Positions 45,880 through 57,808 of a stretch of 64,000 nt of DNA are shown here, in pieces. Made by a program: the position numbers and the translations under genes. This DNA comes from Sternotherus odoratus (taxonomy: Eukaryota > Chordata > Testudines > Kinosternidae). The DNA lies in contig JAVMKO010000006.1 of assembly GCA_032164245.1 (NCBI GenBank), positions 201,001-265,000 on the forward strand, given 5' to 3'. The notes beneath the pieces were generated by a model that did no database searches, was not told the origin of the DNA, and saw only the letters and a list, made by a program, of their open reading frames with translations. Every line of letters begins with the position of its first letter. Position 1 is the first letter of the stretch.

Positions 45880-48200
45880 ACAGAACCATAGCATTGGATG
45901 GGACCACATGGGTCATCTAGTCTAACCCTTGCCAAGGGGATTTGTTGGGTCTAAACCAGTGGTGAAAGTAAGCCGGTACACGCCAGTACAGCGTACCGGG
46001 AAGAGCCGGTGTGCCGGACCGGACCGGCTTTCTCAGGAGACAATTTAAAGGGCCTGGGCTCCCAGCAGCAGTTGGCACCCTAGGTCCTTTAAATTGAAGT
46101 CAGAGCCCCGCGCTGGAGTCCTGGGGTACTGGCAGCAGGGCTTCAGCGGAGACACACTGCTGTTCCCCAGAGTTACAGCTGTGGGGCTCTGGTGGGGATC
46201 TAATAGGCCTGGGACTGTGGCAGCCACTATCGCCCGGGCCCTTTAAATCCCCTCCAGAGCCCCATGACTGTAATCCTGCGGAGCGGCAGCGAGTCTCTGC
46301 TGAAGCCCTGCTGCCGCTACCCCAGGACTCCAGTCGCAGGACTCTGGAGGGGATTTAAAGAGCTCGAGTGGTAGCAGCTGCGGCAGCCCCGAGCCCTTTA
46401 AATCCCGGCCAGAGCCCTGCTGCCATAGACCTGGGGAGCGGCGGCATGGTGCCGGTGGGAATTTAAAGGGCCCCAGGGCTCCAGCCCTGCTATCGCCTAA
46501 GAGCCCTTTAAATCCCTGCCAGAGACCCGCCACCGCTCCCCAGGGCTCTGGTAGCGGGGCTCAGGAGGGATTCAAAGGGCTCCGGGCGGTAGCGGCTGCC
46601 AGTCCTGAGCCCTTTAAATCCTTGCAGGAGCCCGGCTGTAGCCCTGGGGAGCAGCGGCGGGTCTCCAGTGGGGACTTAAAGGGCTCCTGGGCTGTAGCAG
46701 GACTGGAACCCTGGGACCCTTTAAATCCCTGCCAGAGTCCTGCAGCTGTAGCCCTGAGGAGCGAGGGCGAGTCTCCACCGAAGCCCTGCTGCCGCTACCC
46801 CAGGGCTCCGCGGAGACTTGCCCCAGCGGGATTCTGGCGAGGCTTTAAAGGACCCGGCCGGTAGTGGGTAGCTGCCCCGGCCCCTTTAAATATTGATTGA
46901 AAGGGCCCAAGGCTTCAAGGCCCCGCCTCTTCTGGGTGAGACTCCGCCCCCCGATCAGGGCTTCTGGCGTACCGGTAAGTCCTTTAACCTATTTTCACCC
47001 CTAGTCTTAACCATCCAAGACAGGTGGCTACACAGCCTCTTTTTGAAAACCTCCTGTGAAGGAGCTTCCACGACCTACGTCCTACTGTTCTTACCCTTAA
47101 GAAGTTTATCCTGAGATTTTTCTAAATCTGCTATATTGTAGTTTGTATCCATCAACTCTTGTCCTGCCTCTGTGGCAAGACAGAACAACTTTTCTCCATC
47201 TTTTTTTTATGGTAGACTTTCAAGTATTCGAAGACTGCTATCATGTCTCTGCTTAATCTCCTCCTTTCCAAACGAAACCTACCCAGTTCCTTCTGCCTTT
47301 GCTCACATGGCTGGTGTTGCATTCCATCCCTTTGCTCATCTTTGCTGCTCACCTCTGGATCCTTTCCAGGATCTCTACATCCTTTCTATACATTGGTGAC
47401 CAAAACTGGACACACTACTCCAGCTGAGGTCTAACCAGCACCGAGTAGACTGATACAATTACCTCCCATGACTTAACACTTCTGTTAATGCAACGCAAAA
47501 TTGCACTTGTGTGTTTTTGCAACATTATCACATTTTTGACTCATGCTGAGGTTGTCTTCTCAGAGTATTTGCAATGTACTTCAGGTGGCACATGGCCAGG
47601 ATTCACCATCAAATTTGGTCCACTGGTTGGATCATTAGCTTTCCCGGACCAAGTTGGGTACTGACGGGAAGCAAGGCATGAACACTGATCCATGTTCCCC
47701 ACTGTGATTGTGATCCACCACAACTCCCAGATCCTTTTCAGCAGTGCTGCTGCCAAGCCAGTTATTCCCTATCCTGTATTTGTGCATTGGTTTGGTTTTT
47801 CTTCCCTAAATGTTGCACATTACATTTGTCTTTGTTGAATTTCATTTGTTGTCTATAGCCCAGTTCTTTGATTTATCAAGATCCTCCTGAATTTTAACTC
47901 TATTCTCAGAAGTGTTTGCAAACTGCCTTCTCCCATGTTTGTGTCATCTGAAAATTTGGTCACTATGCTCTCTATTCCTACATCCAGGTCATTAATAAAT
48001 AAAGATATTAAAAACAGACCCAAAACTGATCCTTGTGAAACCCACCTGAGATCTCCTTCCAAACTGACATCATTCCATTAATAGCTACTCTGTGTTTGCA
48101 GTTGTTTAATCACTTATGTATGCACTAAGTGGTAGTTCAACCAAGCACGCATCTCTCCAGCTTACCTATCATTATCAATACCAAATTGCTTGTTTCCTGG
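45880..48200 (-). mobile_element. Diverged CR1/L3-type LINE
   Basis: The 3' end is near 45880 (ATTACAGAACCATAGCATTG). On the minus strand the C-terminal polymerase frame at 47352-47152 (KELGRFRLERRRLSRDMIAV) and the motif C frame at 48062-47853 (GSVLGLFLISLFINDL, IVTKFSDDTNMG) are visible; the FADD Ala is Ser in this copy. Motif A is eroded near 48120-48200. A stretch at 47560-47705 does not look like CR1 and may be another insertion. The element is interrupted by the hAT-type unit at 45957-47003. Confidence 0.75.
45957..47003. mobile_element. Non-autonomous hAT-type element with CTTTAAAT-rich core
   Basis: The ends are CAGTGGTGAAAGTAA and, read from the other side, TAGGGGTGAAAATAG. The flanks GTCTAAAC (45949-45956) and GTCTTAAC (47004-47011) form an 8-bp duplication with one mismatch. 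The interior consists of GC-rich units separated by CCCTTTAAATCCC and its inverse. No transposase. It lies in the CR1 and is younger than it. Confidence 0.8.
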
Positions 48201-49111
48201 AAGTGACTACTCCCTGAGACTCCACAGGAACTGGCCACCCCACCATAGTTCAGGATTCCACATGGAGATGTGAGTATGAAAGAATTGGAAATACTGGGGA
48301 TGGACACTGATTTTTATAACCATCACAATTTATGTGACATTACATTAATTGGGGTTTTCTATGTGATTAGACTTTTGATAAAGGTAAATCTAAATAAATG
48401 TGATCATTGTTTCTTGCATGCTCCTCTAGTCTCCAGCAGTTATGCTAGCCCATAAAACATGGAGGTGTTTTAAATATTGGAGTAGCCATGGAGATCAGAC
48501 TTTTATCTAATACTAGAATTTAAAAGGTGTTATCAGTATTATTCAATATCAAAACTACAAGAGGCTACTGCATCAAAAGAGGATTTAAAACATCAACAAA
48601 CTCTGGTTCCAGGTTCTTAGCCAATGACTTCCACAGGTTCAGTGGTGTGACTTTCTTTCAAACGTTATCAGCAAACATGTACTGCTTGAATTGTTCACCT
48701 CCAGCCCTGAAATGTTTTATGGTTGGCATGAGTAATGGGTAAGCATTAGATGCCCATTTCATAGCAGCATCTTCTTCAGCAACAAGGATTCTGCCCTGGT
48801 ATTTTGGGTTCGGAATATTGGCAAGAAAATGAGGTGGAATAAGTGTTCGAGCCATCCTCTTTTTACTGAATCTGGATTTGTACTTAAGTTTTGGCTCAAA
48901 GATTCATCAAGTGAGCATTGCACCCATATGTTTTAAGTTTCAGGTTCCCTTCATTATCTTCTTCTAATTTTTTCTCCCAGCTGTCTGTGCAGAGCTGGGA
49001 CAGCATACAGAGGAAACCCACACAGCCAAACATCTTTCAACAACCAGTACCTAGCTTTTTCTTTCTAAACACTTCTGTTGCATGCATACACACACAGAAG
49101 CCACTTAGAGG
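48201..49111. other. Unassigned sequence
   Basis: Nothing recognised. Confidence 0.4.
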
Positions 49112-50205
49112 TATCATAGAATATCAGGGTGGAAGGTCATCTAGTCCAACCCCCTGCTCAAAGCAGGACCAACACCAACTACATCATCCCAGCCAGGGCT
49201 TTGTGAAGCCTGACCTTAAAAACCTCTAAGGAAAGAGATTCCACCACCTCCTTAGGTAACCTATTCCAGTGCTTCACTTCCCTCCTAGTGAAAAAGTTTT
49301 TCCTAATATCCACCTGTAGTGAGGTGGTATGGTTCCCTGCCGCCCCAGGAGAGAGACCAACCCCCTCAAGATACCAGAGTGGGCGGAGCTAGTGAGCTCT
49401 GTGTTCGCCCCCCAGAGGAGTGGGCATCGACCCAGAAGTATAGAGGCTCGCCCTTGAAGCTCACTGGGAAAATAGCTGCTGGAGAGGCCAGATGCCTCTG
49501 GCCAAGGCCATGACCGGGGAGCACCAGTGGCCCACGGTACACGCACAGAGTTGCCAAGCCTGCCCCGTGCCAGCTACCTGGAGGAGCCCATGGTGCTGGA
49601 CCCCCCCAGATGACACCACCCCAACCCAGGTACCTCAAGAAGGGGAGTCTGGAAGTATTCCGGGGCAGCCAATCCTAGTCTGGCTGCAGCACTGCCAGAG
49701 CCTATGGCAGTGTGTGGGGCCAGGCTCCCCACTAACACAGCAATGGGTCTTCTGCCACTGCTAGGGCTCCGGGCTGGGACCCAGTGGAGTGGGAGGGCCT
49801 GCATCCCCCCTGCCACCCAACTCGTGGATGACCGTCTCTCCCTCTCCCAGGCCTTTCGGAGACTTGGGCCTACTGTTACTGCTCAGCCCTGCCTGAGGGT
49901 CTGAGCACCTGACTCATTATTGCCCGGTATCTAGTGAAGTGGTGTGGTTCCCCGCCACCCCGGAGAGAGTCAAGCCCCAGCTAACATCTCTACACCAACC
50001 TAAACCTCCCCCACTGCAACTTGAGACCATTACTCCTTGTTCTGTCATCTGGTACCAGTGAGAACAGTCTAGAACCCCCTTCAGGTCACTGAAAGCAGCC
50101 ATCGAATCTCCCCTCAGTCTTCTCTTCTCCAGACTAAACAATCCCAGTTCCCTCAGCCTCACCTCATAAGTCATGTGCTCCAGCCCCCCATTTGTCGCAT
50201 TTGTG
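49112..50205 (-). mobile_element. CR1 3' end, split by an LTR-like element
   Basis: The typical end ATCATAGAATATCAGGG lies near 49115 and the tail continues to 49309, then resumes at 49995 and runs to about 50205, where the C-terminal coding words ([20 protein letters not shown], minus strand) end. The copy is 5'-truncated; a PLE chimera follows directly. Confidence 0.8.
49315..49994 (+). mobile_element. LTR-like element in CR1
   Basis: TG...CA ends (TGTAGTGAGG to ATCTCTACA) with flanking CCACC (49310-49314) and CCAAC (49995-49999), one mismatch. The first 50 bases (GTGGTATGGTTCCCTGCCGC ...) recur near the right end at 49934-49980 (GTGGTGTGGTTCCCCGCCAC ...). This could be a collapsed pair of LTRs or an internal duplication. 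An inverted relative is at 18380-19200. Confidence 0.65.
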
Positions 50206-50335
50206 CACAAGTGACAAAGAGTCCTGTGGAACCTTATAGACTAACAGACATATTGGAGCATAATCTTTTGTGGGTGAATACCCACTTTTGCAGATCCAGA
50301 CTAACACGGCTACCTCCTCTGACTTTTGTCCACAG
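50206..50335. mobile_element. Penelope-like tail chimera, inverted part joined to direct 3' end
   Basis: GACAAAGAGTCCTGTGGAAC to TTTTGTGGGTGAATACCCAC is the tail in reverse; CAGATCCAGACTAACACGGC onward is the tail end in direct orientation. This is a second example of inversion with a turn at the GTGGG..CCCAC stem. Confidence 0.7.
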
Positions 50336-51254
50336 TAATTCTTCTGCTATTCCCCTGAGGGGACATCAACATTGTTAATCTGGTATTTTTACACGGCAAG
50401 GAAAAAAGAAAGAAATCCATTTCTCTAGAAATCTGATCCACCTCCACAGAAAGTGGCCTCTCCCTTATCTGAGATTCAGTTTCGATGGAACTAACAGCGT
50501 ACATTGAAGGGAAAACAGACAGTAGGTCCAAAAGCTGTAGCAATAAAATAAACAAGCATTCTCAATGTGCTGTTTCCATAGAGCTCTGTCCCCTAGCTAC
50601 AGATATAAAACTCATTTCTGAATGCCTTCCTTCTATAATTCTGTCCCCTCTTGGAATCACTCTGTACTTCCCTAGGTGTGAATCACTCCCACAATGCATT
50701 CTGCTTTCTAATGAATGTGCATAGAATACATGAGATTTTGTTGTTTTATACGCTTCCATACTGGAATTTGTCAGACAATGAATTTGCCTTTTTAAAAATC
50801 AGTCCAGCTGTTTAAAGAAAAGCTTGCTTTGTATATGGAATAACGCAATAGAAAAAAGAAAAGTCCAAGGTCTCACTCCACTGAACTCTGTCCTTTACCA
50901 TTCTTGATTACATTATGAACTGTGTAGCATTTCCAAAATGAAACAAATATATGTTCTAATTGAATGAAAATTAAAATAAATGTTGTCATAAATATAACTA
51001 TATGAACTAAATTAAGATGGTATAAGAGATTTTGTTTCTGCAATGTGATTTTGTGATTCACAACTGAATATATAGATATTATAACCAATTTCTATTTTAA
51101 ATAATTCAGTATTTCTCAAATAAACATCCATTCAGTGCTGTATCCTACTGTTTTGGGCCCAAACTATCAGCAAGTGATCCTTTAAGAGTCATCTATCTTT
51201 TATATTGCTGCCCATGAACACCTCCATATAGAATCAATAGGCTAATAGAAAAAG
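50336..51254. other. Unassigned sequence
   Basis: AT-rich, no motif recognised. Confidence 0.4.
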
Positions 51255-52835
51255 GCTAATGTAGTGCCTATCTTTAAAAAAGGGAAGAAGGTGGATGCAG
51301 GGAACTACAGGCCAGTCATCCTCACCTCAGTGCCTGGAAAAATCATGCAGCAGGTCCTCAAGGAATCAATCCTGAAGCACTTAGAGGAGAGGAAAGTGAT
51401 AAGGAACAGTCAGCATGGATTCACCAAGGGCAAATCATGCCTGACTAACCTAATTGCCTTCTACAATGAGATAACTGGCTCTGTGGATGAGGGGAAAGCA
51501 GTGGATGTGCTATTCCTTGACTTTAGCAAAGCTTTTGATATGGTCTCCCACAATATTCTTGCCAGCAAGTTAAAGAAGTATGGGCTGGATGAATGGACCG
51601 TAAGGTGGCTAGAAAGCTGGCTGGATTGTCAGGCTCAATGGATAGTGATCAATGGCTCTGTGGTAGAGAGAATATTCCCCTCCTCTGAACACTGCGATAA
51701 AGAGGGGGGTCTCTCATACAAGACCAGATAACTGTAAGCTACTTTCCCAGCCTAAGTTAAATCCTTTCCCTCCAAAACCCACACTCTACGAGTTGGGAAT
51801 TGGGATTCCGCTGCCACCACTCAGTAATCACCCCAAGACTATGGGGTGGGGTACCTTGACACCCCCCTCTCTCCCGTGAGCCACTTGAGAGAGAAAAGAA
51901 CTCAGGCTTCAAGCCACCACTTCTCCCCCCTCCCTCTTGTACCGAGAGAGATGATATACAATCTCCGAGCCCCAGCCCCTCCTCCCTGCTCTCAGGAGAG
52001 AGACTCAGAGACTGAGACCTGCCCCCCTTTCCCGGGAGCTGGGTCAAATCCAAAGCTAAGACAACTTTAAGGGAATAACCAAACGCTTTTTATAACAAGA
52101 AAGGTTTAATAAAGAAAAGAGAAAACTTATAATACAACTTCACAGAAAAAAAGCTTTCTAAGCCCTCCTGGAAAGTTAGTGACACTTCAAATTAGGCACA
52201 AAGGTTTATGAAATCAATATGTTACTTACGGTTTCTCTAACTTATGGATATAGGAAGGAAAAAGAAAAAAGGATTTTCCATAGCTGGAAGATGGAGCCAG
52301 TCCAAGCTCCGGACAGAACTGAAACTGACTGCTCTTTGTCCCAAGAAATTTACATTCTTAATACGTCACAGCTTCTTTGGCTTCCTGTTAACCCCTTACA
52401 GGTAAAACAGCAAGTTAAAGGCACTTCACACTTATGACAGGCTCCATGTCTAGACGGCAGCCGGTATCAACCAGAGTGCCCCAAGGGTCAGTCCTGGGGC
52501 CAGTTTTATTCAATATCTTTATCAATGATCTGGAGGATGGTGTGGACTGCACCCTCAGCAAGTTTGCAGATGACACTAAACTAGGAGGAGTGGTAGATAC
52601 ACTGGAGGGTAGGGATAGGATACAGAGGGAACTAGACAAATTAGAGGACTGGGCCAAAAGAAATGTGATGAGGTTCAACAAGGAGAAGTGCAGAGTCCTT
52701 CACTTAGGACGGAAGAATCCCCTGCACTGCTACAGACTAGGGACCGAATGGCTAGGCTGCAGTTCTGCAGAAAAGGACCTAGGGATTACAGTGGATGAGA
52801 AGCTGGATATGAGTCAACAGTGTGCCCTTGTTACA
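51255..52835 (+). pseudogene. CR1 reverse transcriptase, plus strand, split by an LTR
   Basis: The first part (51264-51658) reads MPIFKKGKKVDAGNYRPVIL, HLEERKVIRNSQHGFTKGKS, motif A (VLFLDFSKAFDMVSHN) and WLESWLDCQAQWIVINGS. After the LTR the frame 52434-52835 has [20 protein letters not shown] (motif B), [16 protein letters not shown] (motif C) and [20 protein letters not shown]. Removing the LTR and one duplicated GGCTC restores a continuous order of motifs. The copy lacks both ends: it begins just before MPIF and stops after CALV, where unrelated sequence follows. The catalytic residues of the palm are all present. Confidence 0.9.
51659..52439 (-). mobile_element. Solo LTR, TGTCATAAGTG family (subfamily A)
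   Basis: 781 bp; on the minus strand it starts TGTCATAAGTGTGAAGTGCC and ends CTCTACCACA. A perfect 5-bp TSD, GGCTC, is at 51654-51658 and 52440-52444. It shares the TTATTAAACC..TATAAAAAG block (52083-52123, inverted) with the LTR at 693-1477. Confidence 0.92.
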
Positions 52836-53689
52836 CTATTGCAACCAAATCAAGACAAAAGTCTTGGCGACAGATGGTACACTCAGAACTGCCCCTCAGA
52901 GTGGGATCTTCCGAAAGGAGCAGCCCCCAGCATGAAGGAGCTAGAGAATCGGCTCCCATCTGACCCCAAAAGCCCAGTGTAGAGGGTTTTCAGGGAAAGG
53001 CGATTCCTCGGAAGAGGTGGCTGCCTGAAACAGGGTGCAGTTTAGAGCAGCTTCAGAGATTCATAGTGGCTCCAGGATCAAGGACCTGCTAACAGCCCCA
53101 CCAAGCAGATCCTGGGTGCATTCGAGGATCGAGGGCAGAAAGAAAAGACTCTTTTTATGAACTTTGCCATAGGAAAATCAGTAATGTGCTGACTAGAGGA
53201 TTAGACAGCATCACGTACCGAGCAGTGAGAATGAGACGTGCTACCTAGGAATATTGTCCTTCCTGGTGTTTGTGAGACCTGCTCCCCAGCTGGTCCCAGA
53301 GGACAAGAGTGCAGCTTAGGTACCCATCCCTCAGTCCACTGCCCAGTTCCCACAACCAGGAGAAGAGAAAACAGGTGTGTGGTGGTGCAGTGCAACTCTG
53401 GTTTTTGTAATAGAAATTTAATGAAATAATCTGAAATCACTGGGACAACAGCAGCTGTTCCAGAGGAACAAATCACTAAACAGATGTCTGCAAGCATCTA
53501 ACAAACACCATTTTTTTGGTGTGTATTCCAGGGCTGCAATTATTATGCTTGCAACATTATTACCATGATCACAAGTGGTATCAATCCTCCCATACAATTA
53601 CTCAGTCTATGATTTTGTTAGCATATCAGAATTTATTTTAATACCTGGCATATCTCACCTGATGAATGCATGAACTGCTGAGTATTTTA
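52836..53689. other. Unassigned sequence after the truncated CR1
   Basis: The CR1 frame runs on by chance for about 46 codons to 52982 with no known motif. I considered a processed gene copy but see no supporting feature. Confidence 0.4.
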
Positions 53690-54610
53690 CCTTGTTTAAA
53701 CTCTAATTCAGCAGCGACCTAGTGCATGTGCTTAACAACTAGAGGGGCATCCTAACCAGATCCTATTATCCACCCCCACATTCCCCGACTGAGTGTGGCC
53801 CAATGGCACTTGCAAAAGTTCACGAAACTCAGAAAAGTATTAGTGCCACAACCCTGAGAAATGGCCCCATGCCCCTCCTGGCTGCGTAAAGCCCCCGAAG
53901 AACAACTCTGCCCACTGCTAATGGCAATCGACAATGCCTTCTTCTGAGAAGTGCAGCTACCAAACCCATTGAAAAACGCAACAGCATGCCCAATCCTCCA
54001 GAAACCAACGCTCAGCCCTGAAAATCTCTCCAACTCCTGTCCTGTCTTCAACCTCCCTGGCTGTGCAGTAGCACCCACCATCCTCCAACACCATGCCACA
54101 CTGGGCAATATCCACATCAGGGTTCAGACCAGGGCACAGCACAGAGTCAGCTCTAGTGGCTCTAACATGACCTCCTCATGGACATGGATGCACTGCTCAC
54201 ACTGCTGGGCCTCTCTGCAGCCTTTGACACAGCTGGCTACAAGGTATTGAAAACCGGCCCACAAGAGGAAGCAGTAAATGGGCCCAGCCTTAAAAGGGCT
54301 CCAATCATTCCTCCCCAGCATAACTGAGTGGAGATGGGTAACTGCACCAACCATGAGGGTTCCCGTAGTATCCTGGCTTCTCGTCAATACCTGCATCAGC
54401 CCACTAAGCAAGAGAGTCAAGTGCTTCGAGTTCAGCAGCCAGAACAATGTGGGAGATTCTCAGGTCTGTAACTCATTCTCAGTGAATAACTCAGTGAATG
54501 AAACCATGACACTACTAGGAGGTCAGAGTGTCTACAAGAGATCACCACCCGGAGGAGGAGCAGCTGGCTCAAGTTAAATCTTGGCAAGACTGAAGTGACA
54601 GTGGAAAATT
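53690..54610 (+). pseudogene. L2-like LINE reverse transcriptase remnant
   Basis: GLSAAFDT at 54208-54231 is the motif A signature of L2-type polymerases (Leu-Ser-Ala-Ala-Phe-Asp-Thr). WLKLNLGKTEV at 54565-54597, in the same frame, is the block after motif C. Between them the frame is interrupted and motif C itself is not recognisable. The element is old and heavily eroded. The minus-strand frames (121 and 107 residues) are shadows. Confidence 0.65.
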
Positions 54611-54930
54611 GAGGCGAGGGATTGATTTGAATGATAGATGACATTTAAAAACACATTTCATACTGAGGATTAATTAACATTCTCTGCTGCTATACTTGCA
54701 CTGCTCTTTGACTGATTTACTAATAACTATTTCTCATTTTGTCATCCACAGAGATTTCATACTAATTGTATTAAATGGACTGTGAGCTACTGAAATATTT
54801 AGAGTCAGTTGTATTAAAAGCAAAATATGCTTGCTAATAGAATAGAGAGATAGCTGGTAAATCAGTGCAGATATAATTCATCTAAAATCACTGAGCTCAT
54901 AAGAACTTAATGGAAGAAATATCTCCATAC
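54611..54930. other. Unassigned AT-rich spacer
   Basis: Nothing recognised. Confidence 0.4.
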
Positions 54931-54935
54931 AGTAT

Positions 54936-55612
54936 TGTCATAAACATAAGGGTAAGAGAGCATGAAATCCCTCCTTTACCTGTAAAGGGTTAGGAAGCTC
55001 AAATAACCTGGTTGGCACCTGACTAAAAGGACCAATAAGGAAAGAAGATACTTTCAAATGGGGGATGGGAGGGTTGTGCTCTTAGTTTGTTCCCTCTCGG
55101 AGGAGAGAGGGACCAAGCAGGAAAAGAAAATCTCCTAAAAACCTACCTGAAATGAGCATCTAAGAATACAAAAATTGTAAGTAAAGTCAAGGAACTGCAT
55201 TAGTGTATCTTTTGTTTTAGCTTGTGAATTTCCCCTATGCTAAGAGATAGTTTTATTCCTGTTTTTTGTAACTGTGAAGTTGACATCAGAGGGGAGTCCA
55301 TTGTGTTTTAAATCTTTTATTACCTTGTAAAGTTACCTTCCATCCTGATTTTGCAGGTGTGATTCTTTTACTTTTTTTTCTTTATAATAAAATTCTTCTT
55401 TTAAGAACCCGATTGATTTTTAATGTTCTAAAACCAAAGGGTTTGGTCTGTGCTCACTTTGTTTACTTATTGGTTGATACACCTCTACCCCAATATAACG
55501 CGAATTCAGATATAACATGGCAAAGCACCGCTCTGGGGCTGCATTACTTCGTTATATCCAAATTCGCATTACTGCAAGCGGTTCCAAGAGGTTGCGAGAG
55601 GAAACCCTGACA
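54936..55612 (+). mobile_element. Solo LTR, TGTCATAA family (subfamily B), with a nested DNA transposon piece
   Basis: It starts TGTCATAAACATAAGGG and ends GAAACCCTGACA. Flanks AGTAT (54931-54935) and CGTAT (55613-55617) match at four of five positions. The block AATAAAATTCTTCTTTTAA near 55387 is shared, inverted, with the LTR at 57809-58606. The segment 55480-55585 replaces part of the LTR. Confidence 0.8.
55480..55585. mobile_element. Tigger-like MITE fragment inside the LTR
   Basis: CACCTCTACCCCAATATAAC followed by GCGAATTCAGATATAAC, and later TTCGTTATATCCAAATTCGC, has the inverted ATATAACG/CGTTATAT words of small Tigger-type elements, after a TA. The right terminus is missing. Confidence 0.5.
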
Positions 55613-55617
55613 CGTAT

Positions 55618-57005
55618 GCTATTGCCACCAAGAATGGGTGTGTAGCAGGCAGACTGATGCAGCAAACGGATATGTGAATAAACTGAAAGTCGGACTGTTT
55701 CTTCACTGACAACTCAGAAAACATTTCCATGCACCTACTGATTGATTTTTAAAAAATAAACACACAATACCACACCTATCCGGGGACTGGATTAGGTCAC
55801 CTCTCAAGGTCCCTTTCAGGCCTAGGATTCTATGATACTTGATTGCACCAAGACATTGCTTCTCTTCATTCAGCATTCATTTCTCTTCCCTTGGCACTAT
55901 CCCTTCAGAAGGCACAGAGTTGACTTCCTTATGCATTTAGCATCAGCACTAGATTCTACCTTTTAAAACAATCACTTTGTGATCTGTCCTGAGTATCAGT
56001 AACTTGTGGTCTATGGTCTATCCTATCCCTGAATTCATTTTATAATCAAGTGACAACAGTGTGTTACATTTTCAATACAATGTATGATTTCAGCAGCATT
56101 GTATTGAAAAAAAACCCGCGGTGACAGAGAAGGATGGGGAGGAATCCTTTCTGAACCCTGAACCAATCAGCTTCAGAAACAAGGGGAAGTGTTTAGCGTT
56201 TGGGAGAGCTGTGGCATGCTTTCAAAGGGCTAGGAGCTCTGCAGCTCACAAGGTTTAAGGCATGGAAAGGATTTGTTCACCCAGAGCTGCATGTTAGCAT
56301 GCCTGGCCATCTGGGCATGTAGCCAGGGATCCTGTGTCATTCTGTAGGTTAAAAACAACAGAGAAAGAAACCCTGAGGCAAGGGGCTTCCCTCTGCAGGA
56401 CTGGGGGCTGCACTGGGGGCAACACATTGGCAACTGCTGGAGTAACCCTGGGGTAGGTGGCAGTCTGTGGTTGGCACATTTGGAGGGAGCTCCTCTCCGA
56501 GGAGCGTTAGGAGCAGCACAGAGGGATGGAACTTCGCATGTAGCACATTCAGCACAATGGGGAACCAGCGAGGGACTCACCCCACACTCCTGCACACGCC
56601 ACAGCCAACAGAGCATGGTCAAGTGACCGCAAGGAGACTTGCTCCTGTTCACCTTACACAGCAAGTCATGGCTTCCCCCACCACCTTGTAAGGCTAGGAG
56701 CAACTGAACTGATGTCTCCTTCAGGCCACCTCCACAGGCCAACCGCACCTTCAGTACACGTTCACCACATAAGCAGATTAGTCATGCTGACGTGCACGGC
56801 CATCCTCTCTCGCGACACACATCATCAGCTTTGCAAAATACTCGATGTGAAATGCACGGCTCAAATCAGCCTGTGTTTGGAAAGCTCAGATCCGGTCACA
56901 TTAAACCAAATATACTGGAACACACCAGGACACATCTCATCAATTGGAATGCATTCCCTGTCCTTTACGCTCTCTTTCGGATCTTACAGCAGAGTACTTG
57001 TTTTA
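55618..57005. other. Unassigned; CR1 tail trace at 55785-55845
   Basis: CTGGATTAGGTCACCTCTCA to CAGGCCTAGGATTCTATGAT is a short CR1-type 3' end on the plus strand. The 172-residue minus frame at 56748-56230 is Cys-, Pro- and Leu-rich without a known domain, signal or neighbour; I consider it a chance frame. Confidence 0.45.
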
Positions 57006-57180
57006 AACATAAGAATGGCTGTACTGGGTCAGACCAAAGGTCCATCCAGCCCAGTATCCTGTCTACCCACAGTGGCCAATGCCAGGTGCCCCGGAGTGAG
57101 TGAACCTAACAGGTAATGATCTCTCTCCTGCCGTCCATCACCCCCCTCTGACAGACAGAGGCTGGGGACACCATTCCTTA
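57006..57180 (-). repeat. CR1 3' tail
   Basis: AACATAAGAATGGCTGTACT followed by GGGTCAGACCAAAGGTCC and the GCCCCGGAGTGAGTGAACC block equals the tail of the large CR1 at 8940-9120. Confidence 0.9.
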
Positions 57181-57554
57181 AAACAGCCAGCAAGACTTAT
57201 TTTATAGCGATGAAAATTATTTCTACCCCCATCTCCTTGTGCACGTGAAACAACTAAACAGCTTTTCCCCAAATTTCCAGAACAATGAATCTTAGGGCAG
57301 AAATCAAACCTGTCCATGCTGAGAGGTGGCCGCTGTGTCCTCCCCGCCACTGGAGAGGGAATTGTTGGCCCCCCTGGGTCTCCACCGGCAGCTGCTCTGA
57401 GGGGGGGGGGGTAGCACGCATGCGGGATGCTGCACTGGGTCCATTGGGTTCAATAACGCACAGCATCATATCCGGCCCCTGCACACATGGGGCGAGGAGC
57501 AGGCACCTGCCTCCCCCCAGGAGAGGGGAGCTGAGCCCAGTGGAGGAGCTGCTG
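57181..57554. other. Unassigned sequence with a G-run at about 57402
   Basis: Nothing recognised. Confidence 0.4.
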
Positions 57555-57654
57555 GTGGTCAGATGTTAGTTTTTGTGAGAAGAGTGAAGCAAAGTGGGCA
57601 TTGAGCCACTCTGCCTTCCTATCATCTTCCATTACCAGCTCACTGTCTCCACTT
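57555..57654 (-). pseudogene. LINE reverse transcriptase N-terminal fragment
   Basis: On the minus strand the frame reads SELVMEDDRKAEWLNAHFAS LFSQKL (in two pieces), the Asn-x-Phe-Phe/His-Ala-Ser-Leu-Phe block that opens CR1-type polymerases. It is cut off by the TIR element at 57655. Confidence 0.65.
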
Positions 57655-57808
57655 AGGGTTGCCAACTTTTTATTGCACAAAATCAAGCACCCTAGCCCTG
57701 TCCTCCCCCTTCCCTGCGACTCACCCTTCCCCCATCCATCTCCAAGGCCCTGCCCCCACTCACTTCATCCCCCTCCCTCATTGATTGCTCTCCCTCAGCC
57801 TCACTTGC

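Noticed and set aside
52836..52982. C-terminal extension of the CR1 frame as a fusion protein or retrocopied gene
   Set aside because: The CR1 ends abruptly at 52835 and the following 46 codons have no motif; no poly(A) or TSD found.
56230..56748. 172-residue minus-strand frame as a possible host gene
   Set aside because: No recognisable domain, no splice or promoter context; Cys/Pro/Leu composition fits a chance frame in GC-rich DNA.
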